From contig CAKOLW010000008.1 in NCBI GenBank assembly GCA_934096405.1, positions 1 through 50,244 on the forward strand: a stretch of 50,244 nt of DNA. Reading direction: 5' to 3'. The position numbers and the translations under genes are program-made. The first letter of the stretch is position 1; the number at the start of each line of letters is the position of its first letter. The notes below the pieces were generated by a model. That model was not told the DNA's origin. It did not search any database and was given only the letters and a program-made list of their open reading frames with translations. Positions 42,771-50,244 of the stretch are shown here, in pieces. Origin of the DNA: an uncultured Bacilli bacterium (GTDB lineage: Bacteria; Bacillota_I; Bacilli_A; RF39; UBA660).

Positions 42771-43739
42771 TTACTCATCTCCTTCTTCTAACATTGTTCT
42801 TATAAATACAGCATATCCTTTATTTACCTCATCTATAACAACATGCGTTACTGCTCCGATTAATTTATTATTTTGTATAATTGGACTTCCACTCATTCCT
42901 TGTACAATACCACCACTTAATTCTAATAGGTTTTCATCCGTTACTTCAAATGATATGGATTTATTAGTATCAATATATTTAGGATTTAAATTAGTTATAT
43001 TAATTTTATATTTATTTATATTACCTCCACCTGTATCAGTTAAGATATAAGCTTCTCCTAAAGTTATGTCTTCCCACATACCAACATCAATTAAATCTTT
43101 ATCAGGAATATTATCTACATTACCATAAATACCTATTTTAGTGTTTTCTAATATTGTACCAAGTTTTCTATTATAATTTATACTCGCATTTTTACTACCA
43201 ACTCTTCCATTAATACTTCTATCAATACCACTTACAAAAGATTCATAAATAGTACCTTTTTTAACTTCAACATTATTATTAGTTTCATTCATCATTATTT
43301 CATGTCCTAAAGCACCATATACTTTAGTGATAGGATCTATATATGTTATAGTACCTATTCCAGTAACTTTTTCTTTTACATATAATCCAGTTTTATATAT
43401 ACCATCAACCATAATAAGTTTTAACTTTGTATTCATTACTTTATTATTTCTTTTTATTGTTATATTTACCATATCATCTTTAATATTTTTACTTATTAAG
43501 TCAGACATTTCATTTATAGAATTAATACTAGTATTTTCTATTTCTAATATAGTATCTCCAACTTTAAGATTTTCTTCTCCAATATAAGTTCCTTCTACTT
43601 TGTAAAAGCCAACTACTACAAGACCATTAGTTTCTATTTCAATACCTATATTCTCTCCACCAGGTATAACTTTTTCAGAATATGCCATTAAATAAAGAGG
43701 ACTAATAAGTATAACTAACATCATAAATAATTTTTTCAT
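42771..43739 (-). CDS. spoIVB: SpoIVB signalling protease
   Basis: S55-family serine protease secreted from the forespore that cleaves SpoIVFA and so releases SpoIVFB activity. A signal-anchor helix (LFMMLVILISPLYLMAYS) is followed by a PDZ domain (VVGFYKVEGTYIGEENLKVG, DTILEIENTSINSINEMSDL). The protease part has the histidine in YGALGHEIM and the serine in GGIVQGMSGSPIIQN. At 322 residues it is a little short of Bacillus SpoIVB (about 425) but has all catalytic blocks. Its target pair is encoded at 11.4-12.7 kb. Confidence 0.94.
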   Translation of the reverse strand: MKKLFMMLVILISPLYLMAYSEKVIPGGENIGIEIETNGLVVVGFYKVEGTYIGEENLKVGDTILEIENTSINSINEMSDLISKNIKDDMVNITIKRNNKVMNTKLKLIMVDGIYKTGLYVKEKVTGIGTITYIDPITKVYGALGHEIMMNETNNNVEVKKGTIYESFVSGIDRSINGRVGSKNASINYNRKLGTILENTKIGIYGNVDNIPDKDLIDVGMWEDITLGEAYILTDTGGGNINKYKINITNLNPKYIDTNKSISFEVTDENLLELSGGIVQGMSGSPIIQNNKLIGAVTHVVIDEVNKGYAVFIRTMLEEGDE

Positions 43740-43774
43740 AATACACCTCTAGTAATAGTATTAACCTTATATAA

Positions 43775-43810
43775 ATAAAAAAGCTACCAATTATTTACTT
43801 GGTAGCTTTT
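43775..43810 (-). terminator. Terminator between xseB and spoIVB
   Basis: Minus-strand AAAAGCTACCAA (43810-43799) pairs perfectly with TTGGTAGCTTTT (43790-43779), followed by T-rich sequence. It ends the xseB transcript and implies that spoIVB has its own promoter. Confidence 0.85.
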
Positions 43811-43812
43811 TA

Positions 43813-44034
43813 CTAATTTTCTGTATTAAAATCACTTAAAGAACCATCACTATTAAGTATTTTATTAACTGTTTCAGTAGCATTCTTAAGTTTATCAGAA
43901 CAGAATTTAACATATTCCATAGCTTCAGTATATTTTTTAACCATATCATCTAGTGGAACTTCTCCCTTTTCTAATTCTCTAATAATTGTTTCTAAGCTTA
44001 ATAAAGCACTTTCAAAAGTCATTTCTTTTTCCAT
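43813..44034 (-). CDS. xseB: Exodeoxyribonuclease VII small subunit
   Basis: A 73-residue helical protein with the family pattern TFESALLSLETIIRELEKGE, then VPLDDMVKKYTEAMEYVKFC. It binds XseA to form the single-strand DNA exonuclease. In most genomes xseB overlaps or abuts xseA. Here the two are more than 1 kb apart, separated by a PemK/MazF-like gene and two small RNAs. Confidence 0.95.
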   Translation of the reverse strand: MEKEMTFESALLSLETIIRELEKGEVPLDDMVKKYTEAMEYVKFCSDKLKNATETVNKILNSDGSLSDFNTEN

Positions 44035-44059
44035 ATATTTTCAACCTTTCTTTTATATA

Positions 44060-44181
44060 AATAAAAACTTGCCACTAAATTAGTGACAAGTTATATTGAC
44101 AGGCTCGCATGAGCGAGCGGTTTCCATGAACATAATGTTCAAAATCTGCAATTCTAGATTACACTAGGTAACCTGAATCAT
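44060..44181 (-). ncRNA. Small structured RNA, copy B
   Basis: A minus-strand unit with promoter TTGACA (44217-44212) and TAGAAT (44193-44188, 18-base spacer) and a terminator, ACTTGTCACTAA/TTAGTGGCAAGT (44091-44080 and 44078-44067) followed by a T-rich tail. In between are hairpin GGTTAC/GTAATC, hairpin GAACA/TGTTC and a perfect GCTCGC/GCGAGC stem. No open frame. It is about 85% identical by eye to copy A at 44905-45027. Differences between the copies keep pairing as G-U only when read on the minus strand, supporting this orientation. Family not recognised. Confidence 0.65.
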
Positions 44182-44227
44182 GATATAATTCTATCATATC
44201 ATCGATATAATTGTCAACTAATAATTT

Positions 44228-44827
44228 TTAAAACCCTAAAATATTATTTAATCTTTTAAAAATCATTTTTAGTTTATCATCAGATAATTTATAGTTTGAT
44301 AACTTATCATTTTTACTAATTGAAATTATTCTATTCTTACTTATAGCCCTTATTTGTGAAACATTTACATATGAAGCGCATAAAACCTTATCTACCTCAT
44401 CTATCAAATTTTGTATTTTTTTAACATTTTTAATATTTAAAGATTTCATTTCTAAAAAATTTAAATTAATAATGTCAACATATTTTTCTAATATAGGAAA
44501 TCCAATCATAATTTTACCATTTCCAGGTTTAGATGTTAATGGGACAATAATTATACTATCATTTCTTACATTATCATTTGATGATACAACAACTCCAAAG
44601 TGTCTGTTTGATATTTCACTTCCTATTCCTACACCATATTCTATTTTAACAATATCTCCTATATTGTATTTCACAAATATTTTAGGTTTAATTTCTAACT
44701 CAGATTTAAATAATCTGGATTCTATATAAAGCCATTCATCCAAATGAATAAATTTTTTATTATTTGATAAACATGTTTCTTTAAAATTTTTAAAAGCTAG
44801 ATTTAATTTTTTGTTGTTTACATTCAT
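44228..44827 (-). CDS. PemK/MazF-like protein
   Basis: A helical N-terminal region (1-48) precedes the PemK/MazF-like barrel: YNIGDIVKIEYGVGIGSEIS, NRHFGVVVSSNDNVRNDSII and IVPLTSKPGNGKI, with the late block CASYVNVSQIRAISKNRI typical of these RNases. At 199 residues it is longer than standard MazF (about 115). No antitoxin gene is adjacent; instead two homologous small RNA genes flank it. The ATG at 44827 lies 6 bases after AGGTG; a GTG at 44836 is also possible. It interrupts xseA-xseB, so it was probably acquired. Confidence 0.8.
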   Translation of the reverse strand: MNVNNKKLNLAFKNFKETCLSNNKKFIHLDEWLYIESRLFKSELEIKPKIFVKYNIGDIVKIEYGVGIGSEISNRHFGVVVSSNDNVRNDSIIIVPLTSKPGNGKIMIGFPILEKYVDIINLNFLEMKSLNIKNVKKIQNLIDEVDKVLCASYVNVSQIRAISKNRIISISKNDKLSNYKLSDDKLKMIFKRLNNILGF

Positions 44828-44904
44828 TTTCATCACCTATACCAATGTTAACATAAGTATAAATGTTTGTCAATATATTGTTTGCGTTTTATAAATATTT
44901 TTTA

Positions 44905-45027
44905 AAGAAAACTTGTCACTAAATTAATGACAAGTTATATTGACAGGCTCACATGTGCGAGCGGTTTCCATGAACATAAAGTTCCAGAATCTGAAATCCA
45001 TGATTACACTAGGTAATCCCGAATTAC
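44905..45027 (-). ncRNA. Small structured RNA, copy A
   Basis: The unit has promoter TTGACA (45062-45057) and TAAGAT (45039-45034) with a 17-base spacer and an extended -10, and a terminator, ACTTGTCA/TGACAAGT (44935-44928 and 44918-44911) followed by T-rich sequence. Hairpins match copy B: GATTAC/GTAATC, GAAC/GTTC and GCTCGC/GTGAGC (with a G-U pair). It sits directly after xseA and before the PemK/MazF-like gene, same strand. Possible roles are an RNA antitoxin, a regulator of the toxin-like gene, or a mobile RNA unit. Confidence 0.65.
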
Positions 45028-45065
45028 AATATAATCTTATCATAAAATAGTTCACTTGTCAAAAA

Positions 45066-46253
45066 CTATTTCACAATACTATCTACACTTCCATCACTCA
45101 TTTTAGTAGTTAATGTATCTCCTGTTTTAATATCTTTAACACTCTTAACTATTACGCCATTACAAGTAGTAACAGAATACCCTTTTTCTAGTATATTCAA
45201 AGGATTTAACAGTTCTAATTTAGTTTTTAAATTATCTAACATTGTTTGTTTTCTTTCCAAGTCATAACTAATATTTCTATTTAATTTTTCTATTAAATTA
45301 TCTAGTTTTTGTTCTTCACTTTGATACATATTTGTAGGATTATTTAAAATATAATTATTTTTATATTTATCTAAAACTTCTTCATATTTTGAGAGTTTCT
45401 TAGTTATAACACTAACTATTCTTGCTTTATAATCATTTAAATACCTAATAATTTCTAATTTATTTGGAACAACTAATTCAGCTGCTGCGGTAGGTGTAGG
45501 TGCTCTTAGGTCTGCTACAAAATCACTTATTGTATAATCTATCTCATGGCCAACAGCACTTACTACAGGCTTGTTTGTCATATATATTTGTCTAGCCACT
45601 ATTTCTTCATTAAAGGCCCATAAGTCTTCAATAGATCCTCCACCTCTACCTAAAATAATTACATCTACATCACTTTCATCAGCCTTTTTAAGCATTCTAA
45701 CAATATTTTCTTTAGCTCCTTCTCCTTGTACTAATGTAGGAAATAAAATTATTTCAGTTAAAGGAAATCTTCTGTTAATTGTGCTTATTATATCTTTAAC
45801 AGCCGCTCCAGTAGACGCAGTAATTACTCCAACTTTTTTAGGTATTCTAGGTAATTTCTTTTTAATATTTGGATCAAATAATCCTTCACTTGCCAGTTTT
45901 TTCTTTAACTCTTCAAATAAAATATATAAGTTACCTACTCCATCTTCTTTCATATCAGTAACAGTTATCTGATAATTTCCACCAGACACAAATACACTAA
46001 TTTTACCTTTAACATCAACACTCATTCCATCCTTAGGAACAAAATCTAATCCATAGTTTTTATAATTAAACATAACAGCATTAATCTTACTATTTTCATC
46101 TTTTAAACTAAAATATAAGTGCCCTCTAGTATGAAACTTTAAATTACTTATTTCGCCTTTAACATGAACATAAGACAAAAACTCGTCTCTATCCAAGACG
46201 GTTTTAATATAATTATTTACATCACTTACACTCAAATAGATATCTCTATTCAT
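45066..46253 (-). CDS. xseA: Exodeoxyribonuclease VII large subunit
   Basis: Large subunit of ExoVII, which degrades single-stranded DNA to short oligonucleotides. The N-terminal OB fold (VKGEISNLKFHTRGHLYFSL) is followed by the catalytic region with GVITASTGAAVKDIISTINR, ILGRGGGSIEDLWAFNEE, VSAVGHEIDYTISDFVADLR and APTPTAAAELVVP, then a coiled coil. The chosen ATG at 46253 lies 6 bases after GGAG, begins NRDIYLSVSDVN and overlaps nusB by 8 bases; earlier ATGs are possible. Confidence 0.96.
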   Translation of the reverse strand: MNRDIYLSVSDVNNYIKTVLDRDEFLSYVHVKGEISNLKFHTRGHLYFSLKDENSKINAVMFNYKNYGLDFVPKDGMSVDVKGKISVFVSGGNYQITVTDMKEDGVGNLYILFEELKKKLASEGLFDPNIKKKLPRIPKKVGVITASTGAAVKDIISTINRRFPLTEIILFPTLVQGEGAKENIVRMLKKADESDVDVIILGRGGGSIEDLWAFNEEIVARQIYMTNKPVVSAVGHEIDYTISDFVADLRAPTPTAAAELVVPNKLEIIRYLNDYKARIVSVITKKLSKYEEVLDKYKNNYILNNPTNMYQSEEQKLDNLIEKLNRNISYDLERKQTMLDNLKTKLELLNPLNILEKGYSVTTCNGVIVKSVKDIKTGDTLTTKMSDGSVDSIVK

Positions 46254-46653
46254 TAAGTTCTCCATCACGAATATTATCTAAAACAGCATTAAGCATTTTA
46301 GTTACTTTTTCATCACTATATTTTTTAGATAATTCTATGCCTTCATTTATACTAACAACATGTGGTGTATTTGTATATAATAATTCATATGTACTCATTC
46401 TAAATATTGCTTTATCGATATTTCCTAATCTAGATATTGTCCAATCTTTCATATATTTATTAATTAATTCATCTAATTCACTTTCATGATTTAAAACACC
46501 ATTAACTATTTCTAATATAAATTTATCTTCATTAGCTTTATTTTCTTCTAAAACACTTTCTAATTCATATTCCATATTTTCACTTCTATATACATTGATT
46601 TGATATAGAATAGTCATAATATTTTCTCTTAATTCACTTCTCGTTTTCTTCAT
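46246..46653 (-). CDS. nusB: Transcription antitermination factor NusB
   Basis: An all-helical 135-residue protein that binds boxA RNA with S10 in rRNA antitermination. Family blocks: RSELRENIMTILYQINVY, LGNIDKAIFRMSTYELLY, PHVVSINEGIELSKKYSDEK. nusB followed by xseA is the Bacillus order (with folD lost in between). The 3' end contains the xseA start, indicating coupling. Confidence 0.95.
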   Translation of the reverse strand: MKKTRSELRENIMTILYQINVYRSENMEYELESVLEENKANEDKFILEIVNGVLNHESELDELINKYMKDWTISRLGNIDKAIFRMSTYELLYTNTPHVVSINEGIELSKKYSDEKVTKMLNAVLDNIRDGELNE

Positions 46654-46700
46654 AATTCCAACTCCTACATAATTATACCAGTTTTATTTAAAAATATCTA

Positions 46701-47102
46701 TCACAAAGTGTAAGAATTAATATCATATTCTGAATTTTCATTATTAGTAAATGTATTATTATGTAAGTTTAGATATCCAACTATATTTTCTTTAGGTATT
46801 ACATACATATTTCCATGCTTTTTTACTAATGTATTTTCTTCTCCTATCATACTTGCCACGATTACCATTAAATCTTTATTTCTTGTTTGAGGACTACCTA
46901 ATTTATTAGTTACATATCCTTCAGGATCTAAATAAAAGCTTTCTTCTAATGGATTAACTGCACTAAATAGTCTATTATCTTCTAAAATAATTCCATTATC
47001 ATTTATTTTATCTCCTTTATCAATTTCAGTTAGATGAACATAAAATGTAACATCATCACTTCTTAACGCGTCCATTGCTTCACTTAATTCATAAATATCC
47101 AT
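46701..47102 (-). CDS. Hypothetical protein between ylbL and nusB
   Basis: A 133-residue acidic soluble protein, 10 bases after ylbL and in line with nusB. It reads MDIYELSEAMDALRSDDVTF, later ESFYLDPEGYVTNKLGSPQT and VIPKENIVGYLNLHNNTF. There is no signal peptide or membrane helix. Beta-strand-rich with no motif that I recognise. An Asn/Glu-rich end suggests a flexible tail. Confidence 0.7.
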   Translation of the reverse strand: MDIYELSEAMDALRSDDVTFYVHLTEIDKGDKINDNGIILEDNRLFSAVNPLEESFYLDPEGYVTNKLGSPQTRNKDLMVIVASMIGEENTLVKKHGNMYVIPKENIVGYLNLHNNTFTNNENSEYDINSYTL

Positions 47103-47112
47103 AAATACTCTC

Positions 47113-48120
47113 CTATATATTCTTTAAACTTTCTAAAACTCCTTCAAAAGTTTCTGCTTTAATTAATTTTATTTTATAATTATTTTCTTTTACTAATGCT
47201 TCTGCTTCTTCATAATTTCCAGCTGGTACTATAAATACATCTGCCTTATTTTTAACAGCACCACTCAATTTATATTTAACTCCACCTATTTCTCCGACTG
47301 AACCATCAAGATTCATTGTACCAGTGCCAGCGATAGTTTTACCTTTAGTAATATCTTCTTTCACTATACTATTATATATTTCTAAAGTACTCATTAGTCC
47401 ACCAGAAGCACCACTTTCATTATCACTATAATTAAATTTAATAGTTCTATCAGTACTAACTTTAATAGCGTTTACTAAATACATTCCAATTATTTTTTTT
47501 CCATCACTCTCATAAATAGTACCAGTCTTAATCTTTTCTTTTCCATTATTTATTACACTAAATTCTAGAGTATCACTTACTTCATGTTCATTTATAATAT
47601 TTGTTAAATCTTCAAAAGTACTAATACTTTTACCATCAACTTTTTTAATTATATCTCCAACTTTTAAATCTGTCTTGGCACTTTCAAATACATAGTATAC
47701 AGTTAAATCGTTTTTATCAATTTTATAAGGCTCTTTAGCATAATCAAATGCAACTTTAATAGCTATTTCATTAACATTTTCTAAATCTATTTGTCCTCTT
47801 TTTAGTATATCTTCATAGTCTTCATTTTCTATTCTTTCATCATCTAAACTAATTAAATCCCAACTAGGTATAACTTTACTTAAAAGTACAAATGGAATAA
47901 TACCTTTCTTAGCATTTACATAAGTTAAATTAAAAGTTCCTTTATTTTTATATTCATTATCTATTTCTATTCTATCGTTTAAATCACTTAATCCACCAGG
48001 TGTATATATTTCATAATCTAATTTAAATGTAAATAAAAATATTAAAATACTATATACTATCAATATTTTATAATTATTTTTTATAAATTTCTTAATTTTA
48101 TCATATACTTTATTAGTCAT
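47113..48120 (-). CDS. ylbL: YlbL-like PDZ/Lon-type serine protease
   Basis: One N-terminal transmembrane helix (about 14-33), a PDZ domain (VFESAKTDLKVGDIIKKVDG) and a C-terminal S16 Lon-like protease domain. The catalytic serine lies in ESGASGGLMSTLEIYNS and the lysine in IGGVKYKLSGAV, after GTGTMNLDGSVGE. It acts outside the membrane; YlbL in Bacillus degrades the cell-division inhibitor YneA. At 335 residues it is typical. An extended -10 (TGTTATAAT, 48147-48139) lies upstream, divergent from ylbJ. Confidence 0.93.
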   Translation of the reverse strand: MTNKVYDKIKKFIKNNYKILIVYSILIFLFTFKLDYEIYTPGGLSDLNDRIEIDNEYKNKGTFNLTYVNAKKGIIPFVLLSKVIPSWDLISLDDERIENEDYEDILKRGQIDLENVNEIAIKVAFDYAKEPYKIDKNDLTVYYVFESAKTDLKVGDIIKKVDGKSISTFEDLTNIINEHEVSDTLEFSVINNGKEKIKTGTIYESDGKKIIGMYLVNAIKVSTDRTIKFNYSDNESGASGGLMSTLEIYNSIVKEDITKGKTIAGTGTMNLDGSVGEIGGVKYKLSGAVKNKADVFIVPAGNYEEAEALVKENNYKIKLIKAETFEGVLESLKNI

Positions 48121-48163
48121 TTTTACTCTCCATTAATAATTATAACACAAAGGTGTGATATTT

Positions 48164-49054
48164 ATGTTAAATAAAACTAAAAAAGTATTAATATTTATGT
48201 TAAGCAGTCTTTTTATATATTTATTTATAAGTAATCCTAATATAATAATAGACTCAGTTAATGCAAGTTTAGATATATTTATAAATAATATTTTCGTAAG
48301 TTTATTTCCATTCTTTTTACTAGCAGACATTTTAATAAATTATAATTATATTTATTATTTAAGTAAAATATTTAAATTTAAATATAGTTATATTATTTTA
48401 ATGAGTATGATTTCTGGTTTACCTAGTAATGCAAAATATATTAGTAATCTATTGGATAATAATCAAATAAGTACACATGATGCAGAAATATTATTAAGTA
48501 TAACATTCTTTCCTAATCCAATGTTTGTTATTGGTACTGTAGGCACTATTATGATGAATAACACTAAATTAGGTATTATTTTATTAATTAATATTTATCT
48601 CTCAAATCTAGTACTTTATATTTATTATTATAATAAATTAGAAAGAAAAAATATTACAATAAACACTAATCAACTAGCATTTCCTAATCTATTAAAAGAA
48701 TCTATTTTAAAAAATATAAATACTCTTTTAGTTATACTAGGTACTATAGTATTATTTATTTTATTAAGCAATATTATATTTAATTATATAAAGTTGAATC
48801 CATTAATTCAAAGTATAATAGCTTCATTACTAGAAATGACAAGTGGTATAAAAAAAATTAGTATTTTATCTATAAATACTAATTTAAAATTTATATTAAT
48901 TTCCACTAGTTTAATGTTCTCGGGTTTATCAATCATCACTCAAGCATTAAGTATACTAAGTGATTACAACTTAAACATTAAACTAATCCTCAAAAACAAA
49001 CTAATTCTAATTTTAATTAATCTAGTCCTAAGCCTATTCTACATAATCATCTAA
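48164..49054 (+). CDS. ylbJ: Sporulation integral membrane protein YlbJ
   Basis: A polytopic membrane protein of 296 residues with about eight helices and the conserved segments NIFVSLFPFFLLADILINY, MSMISGLPSNAKYISNLLDN and FFPNPMFVIGTVGTIM of the YlbJ/nucleoside-recognition-like family. YlbJ is needed for normal spore cortex formation in Bacillus. The ATG at 48164 lies 8 bases after AAAGGTG; a GTG at 48155 is part of that site. ylbJ and ylbL are also close neighbours in Bacillus. Its stop overlaps that of the surface-protein gene on the other strand. Confidence 0.9.
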   Translation: MLNKTKKVLIFMLSSLFIYLFISNPNIIIDSVNASLDIFINNIFVSLFPFFLLADILINYNYIYYLSKIFKFKYSYIILMSMISGLPSNAKYISNLLDNNQISTHDAEILLSITFFPNPMFVIGTVGTIMMNNTKLGIILLINIYLSNLVLYIYYYNKLERKNITINTNQLAFPNLLKESILKNINTLLVILGTIVLFILLSNIIFNYIKLNPLIQSIIASLLEMTSGIKKISILSINTNLKFILISTSLMFSGLSIITQALSILSDYNLNIKLILKNKLILILINLVLSLFYIII

Positions 49055-50244
49055 CATCCACTCTCTGTTTCCAATATTGTATATGGATTTTCGGCTATTC
49101 CATCACCCGTACCATATAGAGTACAAGATTTCAGAGAAATGACAGGGCGAACAGCATACGCGTTGTACACGCTGCGGTTGTTCAAGTTCGCAACGCCGGA
49201 ATACCAATCCCACTCGTTCGCAAGGTTATCATCCCAGAAGATAGGCGACAAGGACCACCAATTACTTGATACTTGTGTTCCAGAACTATTGCTTATAAAC
49301 CATGCATATGGTGTACTAATTGTTTGATATGCTACTACTCCTGCAAAAGCCATTTCATCTGCTGTCATTAATGCTATTGGGTAATCTAGTTTCGCACTTT
49401 TATTTTCTACACTGAATGCATCTTTTATATTATTGCAATTATATGTTGGTGTTTTATCTGTATATAATCTTTTATATGATGCAAAATTAAATCGTGTATT
49501 CGATGTTGTATATGAACCTTTTGTTTCTTCACTTCTGTCATTACAATAAACTGCAGTTTTACTTATATATTTATCATAATTTGTTATGTTGTTTTGATAC
49601 CATGTATCTATATATGTTTTTATTGTACTATCTGTTGTATTAGCTCTTATACCATCTAAGGTACTATCATCTTCTCCATATTTGTACCCTACATATTTTG
49701 GACTATAATAGTTTGTATTAAATGCACTTTCTCCTATATTTCCAGTAGTTATGTCATGACTTGTTCCTACATAAAGTAGTCTTATACTTCCATCATGGTT
49801 TGTTCTTATTATTCTCCAGTAGAATCCTCCAAACTTTACCCAGTTGTTTGTTGTATTTCCCGCATAGTAATATACTTCTTTAGGCGAAGTTGTTATACCT
49901 GTTATACTTTCTGTTGAAGTAAATAATGTTTCTGTTGTATTTGTAGTTAAAGGTGTTGCAAAGTCATTTGTGCCATTATTGTTATTACTCCTAGTCTTTC
50001 TTGCTGGATTATCTCCCATTATTTGGTAACCTAAGGTACCTTTTTTATAACCAGCATATATATTTTCTGTTCCTTCTTCAATGAATATTTTACCTGTTAC
50101 TACTTTACCCATATCTTCATATTGGTTTCTATCTTCTTCTTTAAACTTTACTTCTATTGTATATTCCTGTGTTGTTCTTCCTGATATTGTTGTACTATAT
50201 GTTAGTATTGTATCTTCTTGTGTATCTGATTTTGGTAATACTTC
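49051..50244 (-). CDS. Surface protein with C-type-lectin-like domain, 5' truncated at window edge
   Basis: The frame stays open from its stop to the right edge, so the start is beyond the window; the ATG at 50112 is internal. Visible blocks: TYSTTISGRTTQEYTIEVKF near the edge, VYYYAGNTTNNWVKFGGFYW, RIIRTNHDGSIRLLYVGTSH, DYPIALMTADEMAFAGVVAY, TPYAWFISNSSG and a C-terminal lectin-like end WWSLSPIFWDDNLANEW to YAVRPVISLKSC. It is a clear paralogue of the protein at the left edge. The last 45 codons before SLKSC are strikingly GC-rich and use codons rare elsewhere in the window. Presumed extracellular; ligand unknown. Confidence 0.8.
   Translation of the reverse strand, partial: EVLPKSDTQEDTILTYSTTISGRTTQEYTIEVKFKEEDRNQYEDMGKVVTGKIFIEEGTENIYAGYKKGTLGYQIMGDNPARKTRSNNNNGTNDFATPLTTNTTETLFTSTESITGITTSPKEVYYYAGNTTNNWVKFGGFYWRIIRTNHDGSIRLLYVGTSHDITTGNIGESAFNTNYYSPKYVGYKYGEDDSTLDGIRANTTDSTIKTYIDTWYQNNITNYDKYISKTAVYCNDRSEETKGSYTTSNTRFNFASYKRLYTDKTPTYNCNNIKDAFSVENKSAKLDYPIALMTADEMAFAGVVAYQTISTPYAWFISNSSGTQVSSNWWSLSPIFWDDNLANEWDWYSGVANLNNRSVYNAYAVRPVISLKSCTLYGTGDGIAENPYTILETESGC
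49132..49260 (-). other. GC-rich tract in the lectin-like domain, candidate variable region
   Basis: By hand count 65 of the 120 bases at 49141-49260 are G or C (54%), against roughly a quarter in the neighbourhood. The edges are sharp: codons become AT-rich right after RPVISL and before WWSLSP. It covers the C-terminal WSLSP...W...G..NLNNRSVYNAYAVRPV segment. This is the place and motif class diversified by diversity-generating retroelements. No reverse transcriptase or template repeat lies in the window. Alternative explanations are gene conversion from a foreign donor or an assembly join. Confidence 0.55.

Noticed and set aside
49139..49327. Plus-strand frame inside the GC-rich tract
   Set aside because: It exists only because the tract is GC-rich and lacks stops; the minus-strand frame continues the lectin-like domain with conserved motifs.
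1..50244. tRNA, rRNA, insertion sequences, reverse transcriptase
   Set aside because: None was recognised on either strand; no transposase motifs and no YxDD-type protein were found among the readable frames.

Overview
This window comes from a very AT-rich, spore-forming, low-GC Gram-positive bacterium, probably an uncultured gut Bacilli lineage with a small genome. The phylogenetic placement is inference from gene content and order; no rRNA or marker comparison was possible. Supporting signs are strong Shine-Dalgarno sites, dense head-to-tail genes, a T-box leader, an L21 leader, topoisomerase IV, AddAB, YqeG/YqeH, and at least seven sporulation genes (gpr, spoIIP, spoIVFA, spoIVFB, spoIIM, spoIVB, ylbJ). 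TGA is a stop codon here (it ends addB), so this is the standard bacterial code, not the mycoplasma code.

Layout. 1-1.9 kb: the 3' end of a modular surface protein plus a co-directional XRE regulator. 2.0-7.5 kb: obgE, yqeG, yqeH, mutL, a 31-codon ORF, miaA. 7.5-11.4 kb: a membrane-anchored transglutaminase-like protein and rpsT on the minus strand, then gpr-spoIIP-yqxA-like, and a YigZ-like gene on the minus strand. 11.4-15.1 kb: spoIVFA-spoIVFB and rplU-prp-rpmA, in the Bacillus order but split by an inserted orphan gene and a decayed gene. 15.1-16.5 kb: an accessory islet with a tandem-repeat RNA followed by a type III toxin-like gene (CptIN type), then a VbhA-like/Fic pair. 16.5-22 kb: addB-addA. 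22-26 kb: a GlmU-type acetyltransferase, glmM, T-box, asnS. 26.4-33.5 kb: parE-parC, xerD, deoB and small unknowns. 33.5-38.3 kb: an arginine/serine/asparagine-rich 40-residue peptide, a ZIP transporter, a regulator, an SPFH/NfeD pair and mnmA. 38.4-48.1 kb is mostly minus strand: spoIIM, uppS, tex, a broken XRE regulator, spoIVB, xseB, a PemK/MazF-like gene flanked by two homologous small RNAs, xseA, nusB, ylbL. The end holds ylbJ (+) and a second surface protein of the same family as the one at the left edge.

How the genes work together. SpoIIM and SpoIIP belong to the engulfment machinery. SpoIVB (forespore signal protease), SpoIVFA and SpoIVFB form the pathway that activates the late mother-cell sigma factor. 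GPR degrades SASPs at germination and YlbJ acts in late spore maturation. ObgE, YqeH, S20, L21, L27 and Prp serve ribosome assembly. MutL, AddAB, ExoVII, XerD and ParCE serve DNA maintenance.

Most notable: (1) a sharply bounded tract of about 130 bp and about 54% GC inside the C-terminal lectin-like domain of the right-hand surface protein, resembling the variable region of a diversity-generating retroelement or another imported cassette; (2) a type III toxin-antitoxin-like locus with pseudoknot-capable 50-nt repeats; (3) twin structured RNAs flanking a PemK/MazF-like gene wedged between xseA and xseB; (4) an RN/RS-repeat basic peptide; (5) a spoIVFB with no conventional start codon; (6) a nonsense codon in an XRE regulator.
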